64,000 nt of DNA. Origin: G963717155 sp963717155. GTDB taxonomy: Bacteria; Actinomycetota; Thermoleophilia; Gaiellales; JALYLC01. The notes under the pieces were generated by a model. It ran no database searches and was not told the origin of the DNA. It saw nothing but the letters and a program-made list of their open reading frames with translations. Shown here one piece after another: positions 8,838 through 17,181 of this stretch. The position numbers were made by a program, and so were the translations under genes. Position 1 is the first letter of the stretch, and every line of letters starts with the position of its first letter. The stretch is taken from contig OY970326.1 in assembly GCA_963717155.1 (NCBI GenBank), positions 3,162,001 to 3,226,000 of the forward strand, read 5' to 3'.

Positions 8838-9298
8838 CACTCCCCCTCGGGATCGACGGACGCAGGGATGCCGCCAGCCTCGTCCAGCAGCTCACGCTGC
8901 GCGGCCTGGATCGCGTCCTCCGCGACGCGGAACGCCTCCATCGCCGCCGGCACGCCGCAGTAGATCGCCGCCTGCAGGAGGGTCTCCTGGATCTCCTCGG
9001 GGGTGCACCCGTTGCGGATGGCGCCGCGCACATGCACGCCGAGCTCGTGCGAGCGGTTGAGCGCGGTCAGCATCGCGATGTTGATCAGGCTCCGCTCGCG
9101 CCTCGGGAGCCCCGGTCGCGACCAGATCTGGCCCCAGCAGTACTCGGTGACGAGCTCCTGCATCGGCCGCGAGAAGTCACTCGCACGCGCGAGCGAGCGC
9201 TCGACGTGCTTCTCGCCGAGCACCTCGCCACGCACGCGTCGGCCCCGCTCGAACGCGTCCTCCGACGCGGCGCCGGCGGAGTCTGCCCGGTCAGGCAT
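8837..9298 (-). CDS. carboxymuconolactone decarboxylase family protein
   Basis: 153 residues from ATG 9298. It has the CMD (PcaC-like) helical fold with RERSLINIAMLTALNRSHELGVHV and GCTPEEIQETLLQAAIYCGVPAAMEAF; the latter carries the conserved cysteine of the CMD domain. The length fits PcaC-type enzymes better than AhpD, and the CxxC pair of AhpD is absent. The start overlaps the GntR gene by 8 bp. It probably acts on a lactone intermediate in the same route as the MBL enzyme (inference). Confidence 0.87.
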   Translation of the reverse strand: MPDRADSAGAASEDAFERGRRVRGEVLGEKHVERSLARASDFSRPMQELVTEYCWGQIWSRPGLPRRERSLINIAMLTALNRSHELGVHVRGAIRNGCTPEEIQETLLQAAIYCGVPAAMEAFRVAEDAIQAAQRELLDEAGGIPASVDPEGE

Positions 9299-10016
9299 CG
9301 ATGTCGCCTGCGGGAGAGCTCGGCTGCTCACCGATCTGCGTGAACGCCGTCCGCGCGGCCTGGCGGACGTGGAACGCCGCCGCCGCCGCCGCAGCCGCCG
9401 GATCGCGCCGCTCGACCGCGTCGACGATCGCCGATATCTCGACGACCGACTGCTGGGGTCGGCCCGCAACCATGAGCGACGCCGCGCGCAGCACCGCGAC
9501 GCGCGCCTGGAGCCCCTCGATGATCTTGCGGATGGTCGCGTTGCCCGCGCCGTCGAAGAAGACGTCGTAGAAGTGGCCCTTCGCCGCAAGCAGTCCGCGC
9601 GCGTCACCCTCGGCGGCGCGACGCTCGACAACACCGAAGGCGCGCCTGAGCGCCTTCACCTGGCTGACGCTCGCCCGCTCGGCCAGCTCCCGGGCCGCCG
9701 CGCCCTCGAGCAGCGCCCGAACCTCGTAGACCTCCGCCGCCTCCTTCCACGAGGGCACCGCGACGATCGCGCCCTTCTGCGGGATCGTCGTCACGAGGCC
9801 CTCGGCGCTGAGGTGCCGGAGCGCCTCGCGGATCGTCGTGCGCGAGACACCCAGGCGGTCGATCAGCTCGCGCTCGACGAGACGCTGCCCGGGGCGAAGT
9901 CGCATCTCGACGATCTCCGTGCGCAGGATGTCGGAGACCTGCTCGCGCAGCGGCGCGGCGATCCGCTCGACCTGCGAGGCGAGATCCATCAGCGGAGCGG
10001 TTGTGCTGCTGTTCAT
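9291..10016 (-). CDS. GntR family transcriptional regulator, FCD (FadR) subfamily
   Basis: 241 residues. The N-terminal winged helix is ILRTEIVEMRLRPGQRLVERELIDRLGVSRTTIREAL (given in part: LVERELIDRLGVSRTTIREA is the recognition region). It is followed by an all-helical FCD ligand-binding domain (about 95-230) with conserved metal-type residues near HFYDVFFDGAGN and AAAAAFHVRQA. It starts at ATG 10016 and is divergent from the SDR gene at 10138. It is first gene of the catabolic operon, so autoregulation through the palindrome at 10030-10044 is likely (inference). Confidence 0.9.
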   Translation of the reverse strand: MNSSTTAPLMDLASQVERIAAPLREQVSDILRTEIVEMRLRPGQRLVERELIDRLGVSRTTIREALRHLSAEGLVTTIPQKGAIVAVPSWKEAAEVYEVRALLEGAAARELAERASVSQVKALRRAFGVVERRAAEGDARGLLAAKGHFYDVFFDGAGNATIRKIIEGLQARVAVLRAASLMVAGRPQQSVVEISAIVDAVERRDPAAAAAAAAFHVRQAARTAFTQIGEQPSSPAGDIDA

Positions 10017-10029
10017 GATGAAAGGCTCA

Positions 10030-10044
10030 GTCTGTTTGACAGAC
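10030..10044. promoter_or_regulatory. perfect palindrome, candidate GntR operator
   Basis: GTCTGTTTGACAGAC is a perfect 6-3-6 inverted repeat 14 bp upstream of the GntR start. It is in the only gap (121 bp) between the GntR operon and the divergent SDR gene. Its position suits an operator controlling one or both directions. It is longer than the TNGTNNNACNA core typical of FCD regulators, so the match to that consensus is loose. Confidence 0.5.
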
Positions 10045-10137
10045 CGTCATACAATCTTCCCGGCGCGGCGAGACTCTGGACGACCGCCGGGAGAAAGTCA
10101 AGCCACGCGTCCGACGCCGGGCGGGAAGGGAGCGACG

Positions 10138-10929
10138 ATGGACAGGTTCGAGGGCAGGGTCGCGCTGGTGACGGGAGGCGCCAGCGGCATCGGCGCGGCG
10201 GTGGTCGCACGCCTGGCGGGCGAGGGAGCTCGCGTCGTGCTGGTGGACGCGAACGGCGATGGCGCCGCCGAGGTGGCCGAGCGCGTGGGTGGCGACGTCT
10301 ACCCCGTCGAGGCCGACGTGTCGATCGAGAGCGACGTCGAGCGTTCCATGCGCGCCGCCATCGAGCGGTACGGTCGCGTCGACCTCTACCACCTGAACGC
10401 CGGCATCGCCGGCGCGTCCGTTCCGCTGCCCGAGGCGACGGTCGACGACTTCGACCGCGTCATGGCGGTCAACGTGCGAGGGATCTTCCTCGGGCTCCGC
10501 GAGGCCTTCCGCCAGTTCGCAGCCCAGGACAGCGCGGGCGCCATCGTCACGAGCGCCTCGATCTGCTCGTTCGGGGGTGGCGCCGACATCGTCGCCTACC
10601 ACACCAGCAAGCACGCGATCCTCGGGTTGATGCGCTGTGCGGCGGTGTACGGCGGCCCGCTCGGCATCCGGGTGAATGCCATCGCGCCGGGCATCGTCCC
10701 GACGAACCTGCTCGGCCGACCCGCGGTCACGACCGCAGGAGCGTCCGGCACCAGCGCACGCGCGCGACTCGCACCGCTGCGGCGTGCCGGGACGACGGAC
10801 GAGATCGCCTCCGTCGTCGCGTTCCTCCTGAGCGACGACGCGGCGTTCGTGACCGGCAGCACCTACTCGGTCGACGGCGGCGCGATCGCCGTCAACCCGG
10901 TTCGGCCGTACGTGGAGGCGACCGACTGA
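10138..10929 (+). CDS. SDR family oxidoreductase
   Basis: 263 residues from ATG 10138, preceded by GGGAAGGGAG; the open frame continues upstream but without homology. It is a classical short-chain dehydrogenase/reductase with cofactor motif TGGASGIGAA, NAG at HLNAGIAGA, catalytic Ser in TSASIC, and YHTSK (Tyr and Lys). The acidic residue after beta-2 (LVDANG) favours NAD over NADP. It is transcribed divergently from the GntR operon and probably belongs to the same pathway. Confidence 0.92.
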   Translation: MDRFEGRVALVTGGASGIGAAVVARLAGEGARVVLVDANGDGAAEVAERVGGDVYPVEADVSIESDVERSMRAAIERYGRVDLYHLNAGIAGASVPLPEATVDDFDRVMAVNVRGIFLGLREAFRQFAAQDSAGAIVTSASICSFGGGADIVAYHTSKHAILGLMRCAAVYGGPLGIRVNAIAPGIVPTNLLGRPAVTTAGASGTSARARLAPLRRAGTTDEIASVVAFLLSDDAAFVTGSTYSVDGGAIAVNPVRPYVEATD

Positions 10930-10944
10930 CGCCTCCGTAGCTCG

Positions 10945-10973
10945 TTGACTTGCTTTTCTGGCGGGTGTACGGT
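10945..10973 (+). promoter_or_regulatory. sigma70-type promoter for the nucleosidase/tyrosinase genes
   Basis: TTGACT at 10945-10950, exactly 17 bp, then TACGGT at 10968-10973. The expected transcription start is near 10980, about 65 bases ahead of the GTG at 11046. Spacing and both hexamers are near consensus for an actinobacterial housekeeping promoter. Confidence 0.7.
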
Positions 10974-11045
10974 CGCCTCTCCTGTGGCAGGGGCCTGCTG
11001 GCGAGGGCGTCGCGCGCCGCGGGCACACATTCACCTGGAGGGGCC

Positions 11046-12200
11046 GTGGCTCGAGTCGACCAGCGCTGGGCGTTGCGGAACCTCGGTCCCGCAGCCGGGG
11101 ACGTCGCAAGCAGTCCGGTCGCGCGTGCCCGATCGGCCAACGGGCCGGCACCGCTGTCCGAGGCCGTCCAACGGAACCTGCAGCGAGACCTGATCGACTT
11201 CGACTCCGACAGCCCCGCGCTGATCGCCTTCGCGGCCCGCGCGCCTCGCACGGCGGCGACGCTCGCGAGCTATGTCACGCCGAAGTGGCCGAAGGGACTG
11301 GCGCCGACCCCGGGAGCGCGGCCGACAGGAGCGTCGCTGCCCCGGGCGGACGTGCTGATCGTGACCTGGACGATGGACGAGGGCCACGCACTGGCTCGCG
11401 TTCTGACACCCGGCTTCGACAGCAAGACCGACTGGAAGCCGTACACCAAGAACTACAAGGCGATCGCGGCGCAGATGCGCGCGGACTGCCCGGCGCGACA
11501 GTACGGCCGGCTCGGCACCTACTGGACGACGATGATCGGCAAGAAGCGCGTGACGCTGTTCAAGTCGGACTCGCACATGTCACAGGACGGCCCGAAACTG
11601 CCGAACAAGGCCGTCTGGGAGCAGATCATCGCCGACTGCAAGCCCGAGCTCGTCATCACCACGGGCACCGGCGGCGGGATCGGGACGGTCGAGCAGGTCG
11701 GCGACGTGATCGTCAGCTCGTACGTCAGCTTCGACTGTCAACGCCAGTTCGCGAGCTTCAACGGACAGACATTCAAGTGCGCCACAGCGCCTTCGCACAA
11801 GCGGTTCGCGAGCGCCGATTCGCTGTTCTCGGCGAACGCGCAGTTCCTGCCTGCCGACAACCGGCGACCACCGCGGATCATCGTGTCGGGGAAGCCCCAG
11901 ACCGGGATCGTGACGACCGACTTCTTCGGCTTCGACAACAGCTCGAACACCTACGGCCTGCAGGGCAAGGGCGATCTGTCCGAGATGGGCGACGCGGTCC
12001 TGGGACTTGCCTGCGACGACCTCGGCTCCGCCGCGCCGACATGGGTGATCGTCCGCAACGTCTCGGACCCCCAGATCGACTCGACCGGGCTCACCCTGAA
12101 GCAGCAGGCAGCGCTTGCCGCCGACATCTACAAGGGCTACGGGCGCTGGAGCAGCGTGTGCAGCTCCATCGTGTGCTGGGCGCTCACCGCGGCCCTGTAG
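11046..12200 (+). CDS. nucleosidase/phosphorylase superfamily protein (PNP/MTAN-like)
   Basis: About 384 residues from GTG 11046 (CTGGAGGGG just upstream). The core looks like the PNP/UDP phosphorylase fold: ADVLIVTWTMDEGHAL as first strand, ELVITTGTGGGIG as the glycine-rich loop, VGDVIVSSYV, and an active-site-like helix DLSEMGDAVLGLACD followed by WVIVRNVSDP. Glu and Asp in these segments correspond to the purine and ribose binding positions. It has an extra N-terminal region of about 95 residues and no visible signal peptide. It is followed 27 bp later by the tyrosinase, so it is probably in one transcript. The substrate is unknown. Confidence 0.75.
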   Translation: MARVDQRWALRNLGPAAGDVASSPVARARSANGPAPLSEAVQRNLQRDLIDFDSDSPALIAFAARAPRTAATLASYVTPKWPKGLAPTPGARPTGASLPRADVLIVTWTMDEGHALARVLTPGFDSKTDWKPYTKNYKAIAAQMRADCPARQYGRLGTYWTTMIGKKRVTLFKSDSHMSQDGPKLPNKAVWEQIIADCKPELVITTGTGGGIGTVEQVGDVIVSSYVSFDCQRQFASFNGQTFKCATAPSHKRFASADSLFSANAQFLPADNRRPPRIIVSGKPQTGIVTTDFFGFDNSSNTYGLQGKGDLSEMGDAVLGLACDDLGSAAPTWVIVRNVSDPQIDSTGLTLKQQAALAADIYKGYGRWSSVCSSIVCWALTAAL

Positions 12201-12227
12201 GCGGACGATCACCAGGTCCGGACCGCC

Positions 12228-13061
12228 ATGGCCACGGGAACTCCCACCCCGCAGCAGCTGACCTCGCCCCTCCGGTTCCGGCGACGGGTGGGCGCGCTGA
12301 CGCCCGGCCAGCTCGCGACCCTCCGCCACGCGTTCGCGACGAGCATGACGGTGTCGGACGACACGGGGTATGCGTACTGGGCGGGCATCCACGGCCTGCC
12401 CCTCCCGATCAGCTGCGGCAACGCGCACGGCACGCCGTACTTCCTGCCGTGGCACCGCGCCTACCTCTACCTCTTCGAGCGATCGCTCCGTGACCGCGTC
12501 CCCGACGCCGCGCTCACCTGGTGGGACTGGCGCACCTCGGAGCTCGGCCTGAACCCTGCGCTTCCCAGCGCGTTCGCCGTCGCGAAGGTCGCGAACGTGC
12601 GCAACCCGCTGGCGAGCGCGCCGGTCGCGCCGCTTGCGCTCCAGCAGGGCAAGGCCATCGGCGTTGTCGTCGCCGCGCGCACCGTGCGCAAGCCCCACGG
12701 ACCGGGCGCGACGCCGCTGCCCACGTCCGCGGAGGTCGCGACGGTCCTCGGCCTGAACACGTTCCTCGACTTCACGACGCAGCTCGAGGAGCTGCACAAC
12801 CGCGTGCACATCTGGGTCGGCGGCCACATGGGCCAGATCCCGTTCGCGGCGTACGACCCGATCTTCTGGGCGCACCACACGATGATCGATCGGATCTGGC
12901 GCCTCTGGCAACTGCGGCATCCGCACGCGGATCCGCCCGCCGCGCTCCTCGACCACGCGCTCGCGCCGTTCCCGATGACCGTCCGGCAGACGCTCGACGT
13001 CACCGCGCTCGGCTACGACTACGCCGCGGCGACTGCCTCGACCACGGGCCCGCCAACCTGA
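12228..13061 (+). CDS. tyrosinase (type 3 copper protein)
   Basis: 277 residues. Copper site A histidines are His55 (AGIHGLP), His67 (GNAHGTPYF) and His76 (PWHRAYLYLFE). Copper site B histidines are His190 and His194 (LHNRVHIWVGG) and His216/217 (FWAHHTMIDRIW). It is an o-diphenol or monophenol oxidase family protein, here the bare catalytic domain without signal peptide. Its TGA overlaps the ATG of the next gene (TGATG), which encodes the domain that plant and fungal enzymes carry as a C-terminal extension. Bacterial tyrosinases often need a caddie protein; none of the MelC1 type is present. Confidence 0.92.
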   Translation: MATGTPTPQQLTSPLRFRRRVGALTPGQLATLRHAFATSMTVSDDTGYAYWAGIHGLPLPISCGNAHGTPYFLPWHRAYLYLFERSLRDRVPDAALTWWDWRTSELGLNPALPSAFAVAKVANVRNPLASAPVAPLALQQGKAIGVVVAARTVRKPHGPGATPLPTSAEVATVLGLNTFLDFTTQLEELHNRVHIWVGGHMGQIPFAAYDPIFWAHHTMIDRIWRLWQLRHPHADPPAALLDHALAPFPMTVRQTLDVTALGYDYAAATASTTGPPT

Positions 13062-13510
13062 TGGCGCGCTTCACATCGAACCCGCTCGACCTGCCACCCG
13101 CCAACGAGCGGGCGTTCGTCCGCGCCGATCTGATCTTCTACGGCGTCGCGCATCGAGACGAGTCGTACGAGGCGCGCGTGTTCGTCGACCAGCCCTCCGC
13201 CGACGTCACGACGCCTCGGGCGCCCGAGGCGGGGTACGCGGGATCGTTCACCGTGTTCGGGCACGGCGGCTGCTTCGGCGATCGTGGCCACTGCGACCCC
13301 GACGCCCGCACATCGGACGAGTTCGACGTGCGCCCGCCGCATCCGATGACGCGGTGGACGAAGGTCGTGATCGCGACCGACGCCATCCGGCGCGCAGCAG
13401 GTGACACGATCACGGTGACCGTCGTTCCCGTCGCGGTGGGCGACGACGCGCCGCGCATCTCGGATGCGATGCGCTTCGAGAGCCTGCGGCTCGCGCTCTA
13501 CGGCGACTAG
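13061..13510 (+). CDS. tyrosinase C-terminal (polyphenol-oxidase-like) domain as a separate protein
   Basis: 149 residues translated from ATG 13061 inside the tyrosinase stop. The sequence LIFYGVAHRDESYEARVF, then YAGSFTVFGHGGCFGDRGHC, resembles the C-terminal beta-sandwich domain that follows the catalytic domain in many polyphenol oxidases and tyrosinases. In those proteins the domain covers the active site. Coupled translation as a separate subunit suggests it binds the tyrosinase and shields or chaperones it (inference). No signal peptide. Confidence 0.75.
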   Translation: MARFTSNPLDLPPANERAFVRADLIFYGVAHRDESYEARVFVDQPSADVTTPRAPEAGYAGSFTVFGHGGCFGDRGHCDPDARTSDEFDVRPPHPMTRWTKVVIATDAIRRAAGDTITVTVVPVAVGDDAPRISDAMRFESLRLALYGD

Positions 13511-14463
13511 TTCGGGAGCGTCCGCTTCTGGTCGCCCTCGCCGCTCCTGGTCGCGTCCGCGGCCGGAGGCGGCGTCCCCGTCTGGCGGATTCGCGCCAGA
13601 CGCGAGAGCGTGTCGAACCAGAACGGCGCGCCGAGCGAGATCGCGCCGAGCGTGATCAGCACGCCGATCGCAGCCAGCACCCAGCCCCAGAAGCCGGAGT
13701 ATCCCGTGTGCTCCCAGCCGATCGGGAGCGGGACCTGATGGACCGCGTTGAGCGCCCCTTGCGGGTCGAGCGCGCTCGGGGTGCTCGACGCCTGCGCGAC
13801 CAGCGCTCCGCGCGCGGTCGGGTCGTTCCAGAGGGTCTCGGCCATGCGCAGGGTGTTCGCGTTCAGCGCGACCACGATGACCAGGCTGATGCTCCAGATG
13901 ATCCACGACGACCAGCGCTTGTAGACGCCGGACAACCGCTCCATCTGGTCGTCGAACCAGGCCTCGGCATCCTTGCGGAAGCGCGCGGCGTCGCCTGCTG
14001 CGCTCCCGTAGAGATCCAGCAGCGCGTCGCCCGCGAGCGTGCCCTTGAGCCGCTGCAGATCGCGGCCGATCGAGTCCCAGGTCTGCTTTGCGGTGTGTGC
14101 GCCCTCGGCCGTCTCGCGCCCGGTGTGCAGCACCGCCGCGACGAAGTGCGTCGAGGGGATGTACGAGGGCGATTTCGGGCTCGGGAGGCCCATCTTCTTC
14201 GACCGGTCCGCCTGCTTCGTACCGCTCCCCGTGGAGATGTGGAGCACGCGCATGATCGGCGTCTTGTAGAACTCCGCGACGATGTCGGTGGCCTCGGCGC
14301 CGGTCTCGGGGTTGGACAGCACCTGGCCGATCCACCGCTCGAGCATGCGGGCGCGTTGCTTCATGAAGCGCGAGATCGTCTCGGTGACGGCCGTCGCGAG
14401 CACGCTGAACAGGAAGTACGTGAAGCTCAGGCCGATCGCGACGTCGAGCGCCGGAAAGCTCAC
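13507..14463 (-). CDS. membrane protein of unknown function, coupled to patatin
   Basis: 318 residues. Hydrophobic segments lie at about 5-27 (VAIGLSFTYFLFSVLATAV), 187-206 (WSSWIIWSISLVIVVAL) and 268-292 (FWGWVLAAIGVLITLGAISL), with a large soluble loop of about 160 residues between the first two. It belongs to no family I can name. It starts at ATG 14463, overlapping the patatin stop by 4 bp, so it is likely a membrane partner of that lipase. Its 3' end overlaps the convergent tyrosinase-domain gene by 4 bp. Confidence 0.75.
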   Translation of the reverse strand: MSFPALDVAIGLSFTYFLFSVLATAVTETISRFMKQRARMLERWIGQVLSNPETGAEATDIVAEFYKTPIMRVLHISTGSGTKQADRSKKMGLPSPKSPSYIPSTHFVAAVLHTGRETAEGAHTAKQTWDSIGRDLQRLKGTLAGDALLDLYGSAAGDAARFRKDAEAWFDDQMERLSGVYKRWSSWIIWSISLVIVVALNANTLRMAETLWNDPTARGALVAQASSTPSALDPQGALNAVHQVPLPIGWEHTGYSGFWGWVLAAIGVLITLGAISLGAPFWFDTLSRLARIRQTGTPPPAADATRSGEGDQKRTLPN

Positions 14464-17117
14464 TGTCGGTCACCTCCGGGAATCGCCTCGTGGATCGCGC
14501 GCCAGATGTGGTGTACCTGTGCGCGTGCAGCGACGAAGGCCTTCGCGCCGGCCGCGGGGGCATCGAGCAGCCTCGCTGCGATCTTGAGCGGCCCGCCCTG
14601 GGCCCCGAGCACGGCGAGCGTCACGTCGACCGCGCGTACCGCGAGGTCAGCGCCTCCGTCGGAGCCGCGCTCCTGCTCGACACGTTGCTTGATCGTGCGC
14701 TGCGGCGCGGCCCCTCCGCCGGCGAGCACCGCCGCGTAGTCGACGAAACGCGTCCTGTTCTCGGCCGTGGCGAGGGCGGCGGAGAGGATCGGGTCCGCGG
14801 CGAAGTGCCGGTCATCCGTGTCGACCTTCATCGCCTCGACGATGAACTTCAGCTCGGCTTCGATGATGCTCAGCGCGAGCGTGTCCTGGAAGCACGAGCG
14901 CCACTCGCCGAGCTCCTCGTCGTCATCCGGGTCGAGATAGTCCTTGCGCTTCGCGGGGATCGGCTCGCGCAGGCCCGGGATCGCCGCGAACGCGGCGTAC
15001 GGCACCGGCGAGAGACGCAGCCGCCTCGGCGCGAGCAGGAGGTCGACGAGTCGCGCCGCACCGTCGAGCCGCCCCCACATGAAGTCGTTCGCACGCCAGC
15101 TGCGGCGCACGAACCCGGCGAAGTGGCCGAGCTGCATGCCGAACAGCTTGTGTGCGGGATCACCGTTGTCGCGCGACCCGAACGGCGGCGGCGCCGCGGC
15201 GTTGAGACGCAGGAACTCGTAGCGGTTGCTCGACTGATGCTCGTCGTCGAGCTCCCCGCGCATCCCGCGCCACGCGACATCGGCCATCAGCAGGCTTCGC
15301 GCGACCTCCTCCTGCGTGCCGGGTGCGGCGCCCTCCGCGATCCCCAGGATGTCCCGGACATCCTGGGGGAGATCCGGCTCGCCCTGCGCTCCCACGAGCG
15401 CCGTGGCGACCGTGCCGAGAAGGGCCCGCGCGGCGTCCTGACGCTCCTGCGTCCAGGTCTTGCTCGCGATGAAGACGAGCTCCTCCTGCTTCAGCTTGCC
15501 GGCAGAGTTCACGGCCGCCGCCTCGTCGAGCTGGCGCTTGCGCTCGACGACGCGATAGGCGCGGAGCGCGGCATGCACGCTCGCCTGGTGCGCCGTGAGG
15601 CTCGCACGCTGCGCCACGGCGTCGACCGGGAGCGTCTCCCGCGCTGCCATCAGCCAGTCGGCGATGCGAAGCGCGATGCGCTCTGCCGGCGCGCCGCCCC
15701 AGCGCCAGCCGGCCCCGGCGTCGGAGATGCCGCCCCAGAGATCCGCCGGACTCGCCGTGGCCGGGGGCAGCCACTGCACGTCCTGCTGCTCGGCGAGCGT
15801 GGCCAGCGCGCCCGCGAGCTGGCGGCCCGGAAGCGCCACGCCGGCCTCGGGCGGGTCGCTCAGGTGCGAGCGGTAGCCCTGCAGGAGCGACCACAGCGAC
15901 GTCACGGCGCGCAGCCGCCAGAACGACCCGTACAGGTTGTTCGCAAGCTGCTCGAGCACGTCGGGAGGGAGCCCGAGGAGCTGGTCGTAGGCCGTGCGGT
16001 CGCCCGCGCGGCGTGCGAGGTCGCGCTCGACCTCCTCGAGGTGGTCGGTGTACGCGACGTCGCGCGGCATGTTGAGGGTGGTGTTGAGCACCCCCGCGAA
16101 GTCCGGACGCGGCTCGGGCGGCTGTGCGGGATCGTCGGTGTAGGGAACGACGAACACGACGGCGCGCTGCACCGGGCGCTCGGCCGACAGCCCGGTCACG
16201 GTGTCGAGCACGACGCCGATCGGCGAGTTGTCGAGGATGCCGCCGTCGATCGCCCAGCGGCTCAACGGCGCGGTGCGCTTCTCGCCCCGCATGACATCGG
16301 CGACGTTGTGCCCGCCGCGGGTGAAGAGGGCGTCACCGAGCGCCGTGTTGGCCGCCGCGCTCTCGCCCGAGAGGACGAGCTCGCTCGGCTCGAAGCCGAT
16401 CGGAAACGACGCGCTGGTACGTGCCGAGCGAGCAACCGCCTCGGCCATCCCCGCGCGCCCCTCCAGCGCATCAGGAAGCAGCTCGGCCCAGCCGGCAGGC
16501 ACCCGGAGGCCACCGGCATCGCCGCCGTGCGCGAACCGGGCGTGCAGGCGATGGTCAGTGATCTTGAGCACGCCCTGGAAGCTGTCCTGCGTGTCGCGGC
16601 AGACGCCCGCGACATCGGTGCCGGTCAGGATCATGCGCACGCGCCGACCGGAGGTCTCCGGATCGTCGCCGCCCTCCGACGTCGCCTCCTCGAGCAGGGG
16701 CACGAAGCGCTCCTTGAGCTGTGTGTACAGCACCGCCTCGCCCTTCAGCAGCGAGATCGGGTCATGGGTGTCGTTCAGCAGATCCTTGAGATCGCCGAGG
16801 TTCAACCAGAGGTCTCTCACGTTCGCGTACGGCTGACCCGCGGCGATCGCGGTGCCCAGCAACCCGCCGTTCAGGCCGCCCGCGCTCGTTCCCGCGATCA
16901 CGTCGACGCGCACGCACACGCCGAGCGCGGCGGCAAGCGCACGGTAGATCGGGAGCGACGAGTCGCCGTCGCCCGCGGGCAGCTCCGGCGACGGATCGGC
17001 ATCGCACCGGCGCAGCGCATCGATCTCGGCCACAACGCCCGAGATCCAGATCGCCAGACTGACCCCGCCATTCAGAACCAGAGCAAGACGCAGCTCGTCC
17101 GGATCGGCGCTCGTCAC
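14460..17117 (-). CDS. patatin-like phospholipase (DUF3376-type)
   Basis: 885 residues. The oxyanion loop LNGGVSLAIW is at 15-24, the nucleophile Ser78 in GTSAGG, and the catalytic Asp in the DGG motif of AIDGGILDNSPIG (near 290). The Ser-Asp dyad is complete. The long C-terminal part, rich in Arg and helices with FGMQLGHFAGFVRRSWRANDFMWGRLDGA (in part: GHFAGFVRRSWRANDFMWG), matches the DUF3376 region of actinobacterial patatin-like proteins. GTG 17117 follows GGGGGGA. It is the upstream member of a coupled pair with the membrane protein, so it may act on membrane phospholipids at that site (inference). Confidence 0.9.
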   Translation of the reverse strand: MTSADPDELRLALVLNGGVSLAIWISGVVAEIDALRRCDADPSPELPAGDGDSSLPIYRALAAALGVCVRVDVIAGTSAGGLNGGLLGTAIAAGQPYANVRDLWLNLGDLKDLLNDTHDPISLLKGEAVLYTQLKERFVPLLEEATSEGGDDPETSGRRVRMILTGTDVAGVCRDTQDSFQGVLKITDHRLHARFAHGGDAGGLRVPAGWAELLPDALEGRAGMAEAVARSARTSASFPIGFEPSELVLSGESAAANTALGDALFTRGGHNVADVMRGEKRTAPLSRWAIDGGILDNSPIGVVLDTVTGLSAERPVQRAVVFVVPYTDDPAQPPEPRPDFAGVLNTTLNMPRDVAYTDHLEEVERDLARRAGDRTAYDQLLGLPPDVLEQLANNLYGSFWRLRAVTSLWSLLQGYRSHLSDPPEAGVALPGRQLAGALATLAEQQDVQWLPPATASPADLWGGISDAGAGWRWGGAPAERIALRIADWLMAARETLPVDAVAQRASLTAHQASVHAALRAYRVVERKRQLDEAAAVNSAGKLKQEELVFIASKTWTQERQDAARALLGTVATALVGAQGEPDLPQDVRDILGIAEGAAPGTQEEVARSLLMADVAWRGMRGELDDEHQSSNRYEFLRLNAAAPPPFGSRDNGDPAHKLFGMQLGHFAGFVRRSWRANDFMWGRLDGAARLVDLLLAPRRLRLSPVPYAAFAAIPGLREPIPAKRKDYLDPDDDEELGEWRSCFQDTLALSIIEAELKFIVEAMKVDTDDRHFAADPILSAALATAENRTRFVDYAAVLAGGGAAPQRTIKQRVEQERGSDGGADLAVRAVDVTLAVLGAQGGPLKIAARLLDAPAAGAKAFVAARAQVHHIWRAIHEAIPGGDRQ

Positions 17118-17181
17118 CGTGGTCCCCCCGTCGCTCGTCTACCCGTTCGTGTCAACGATACGCCTCGCGGCCTGCCGTTGC

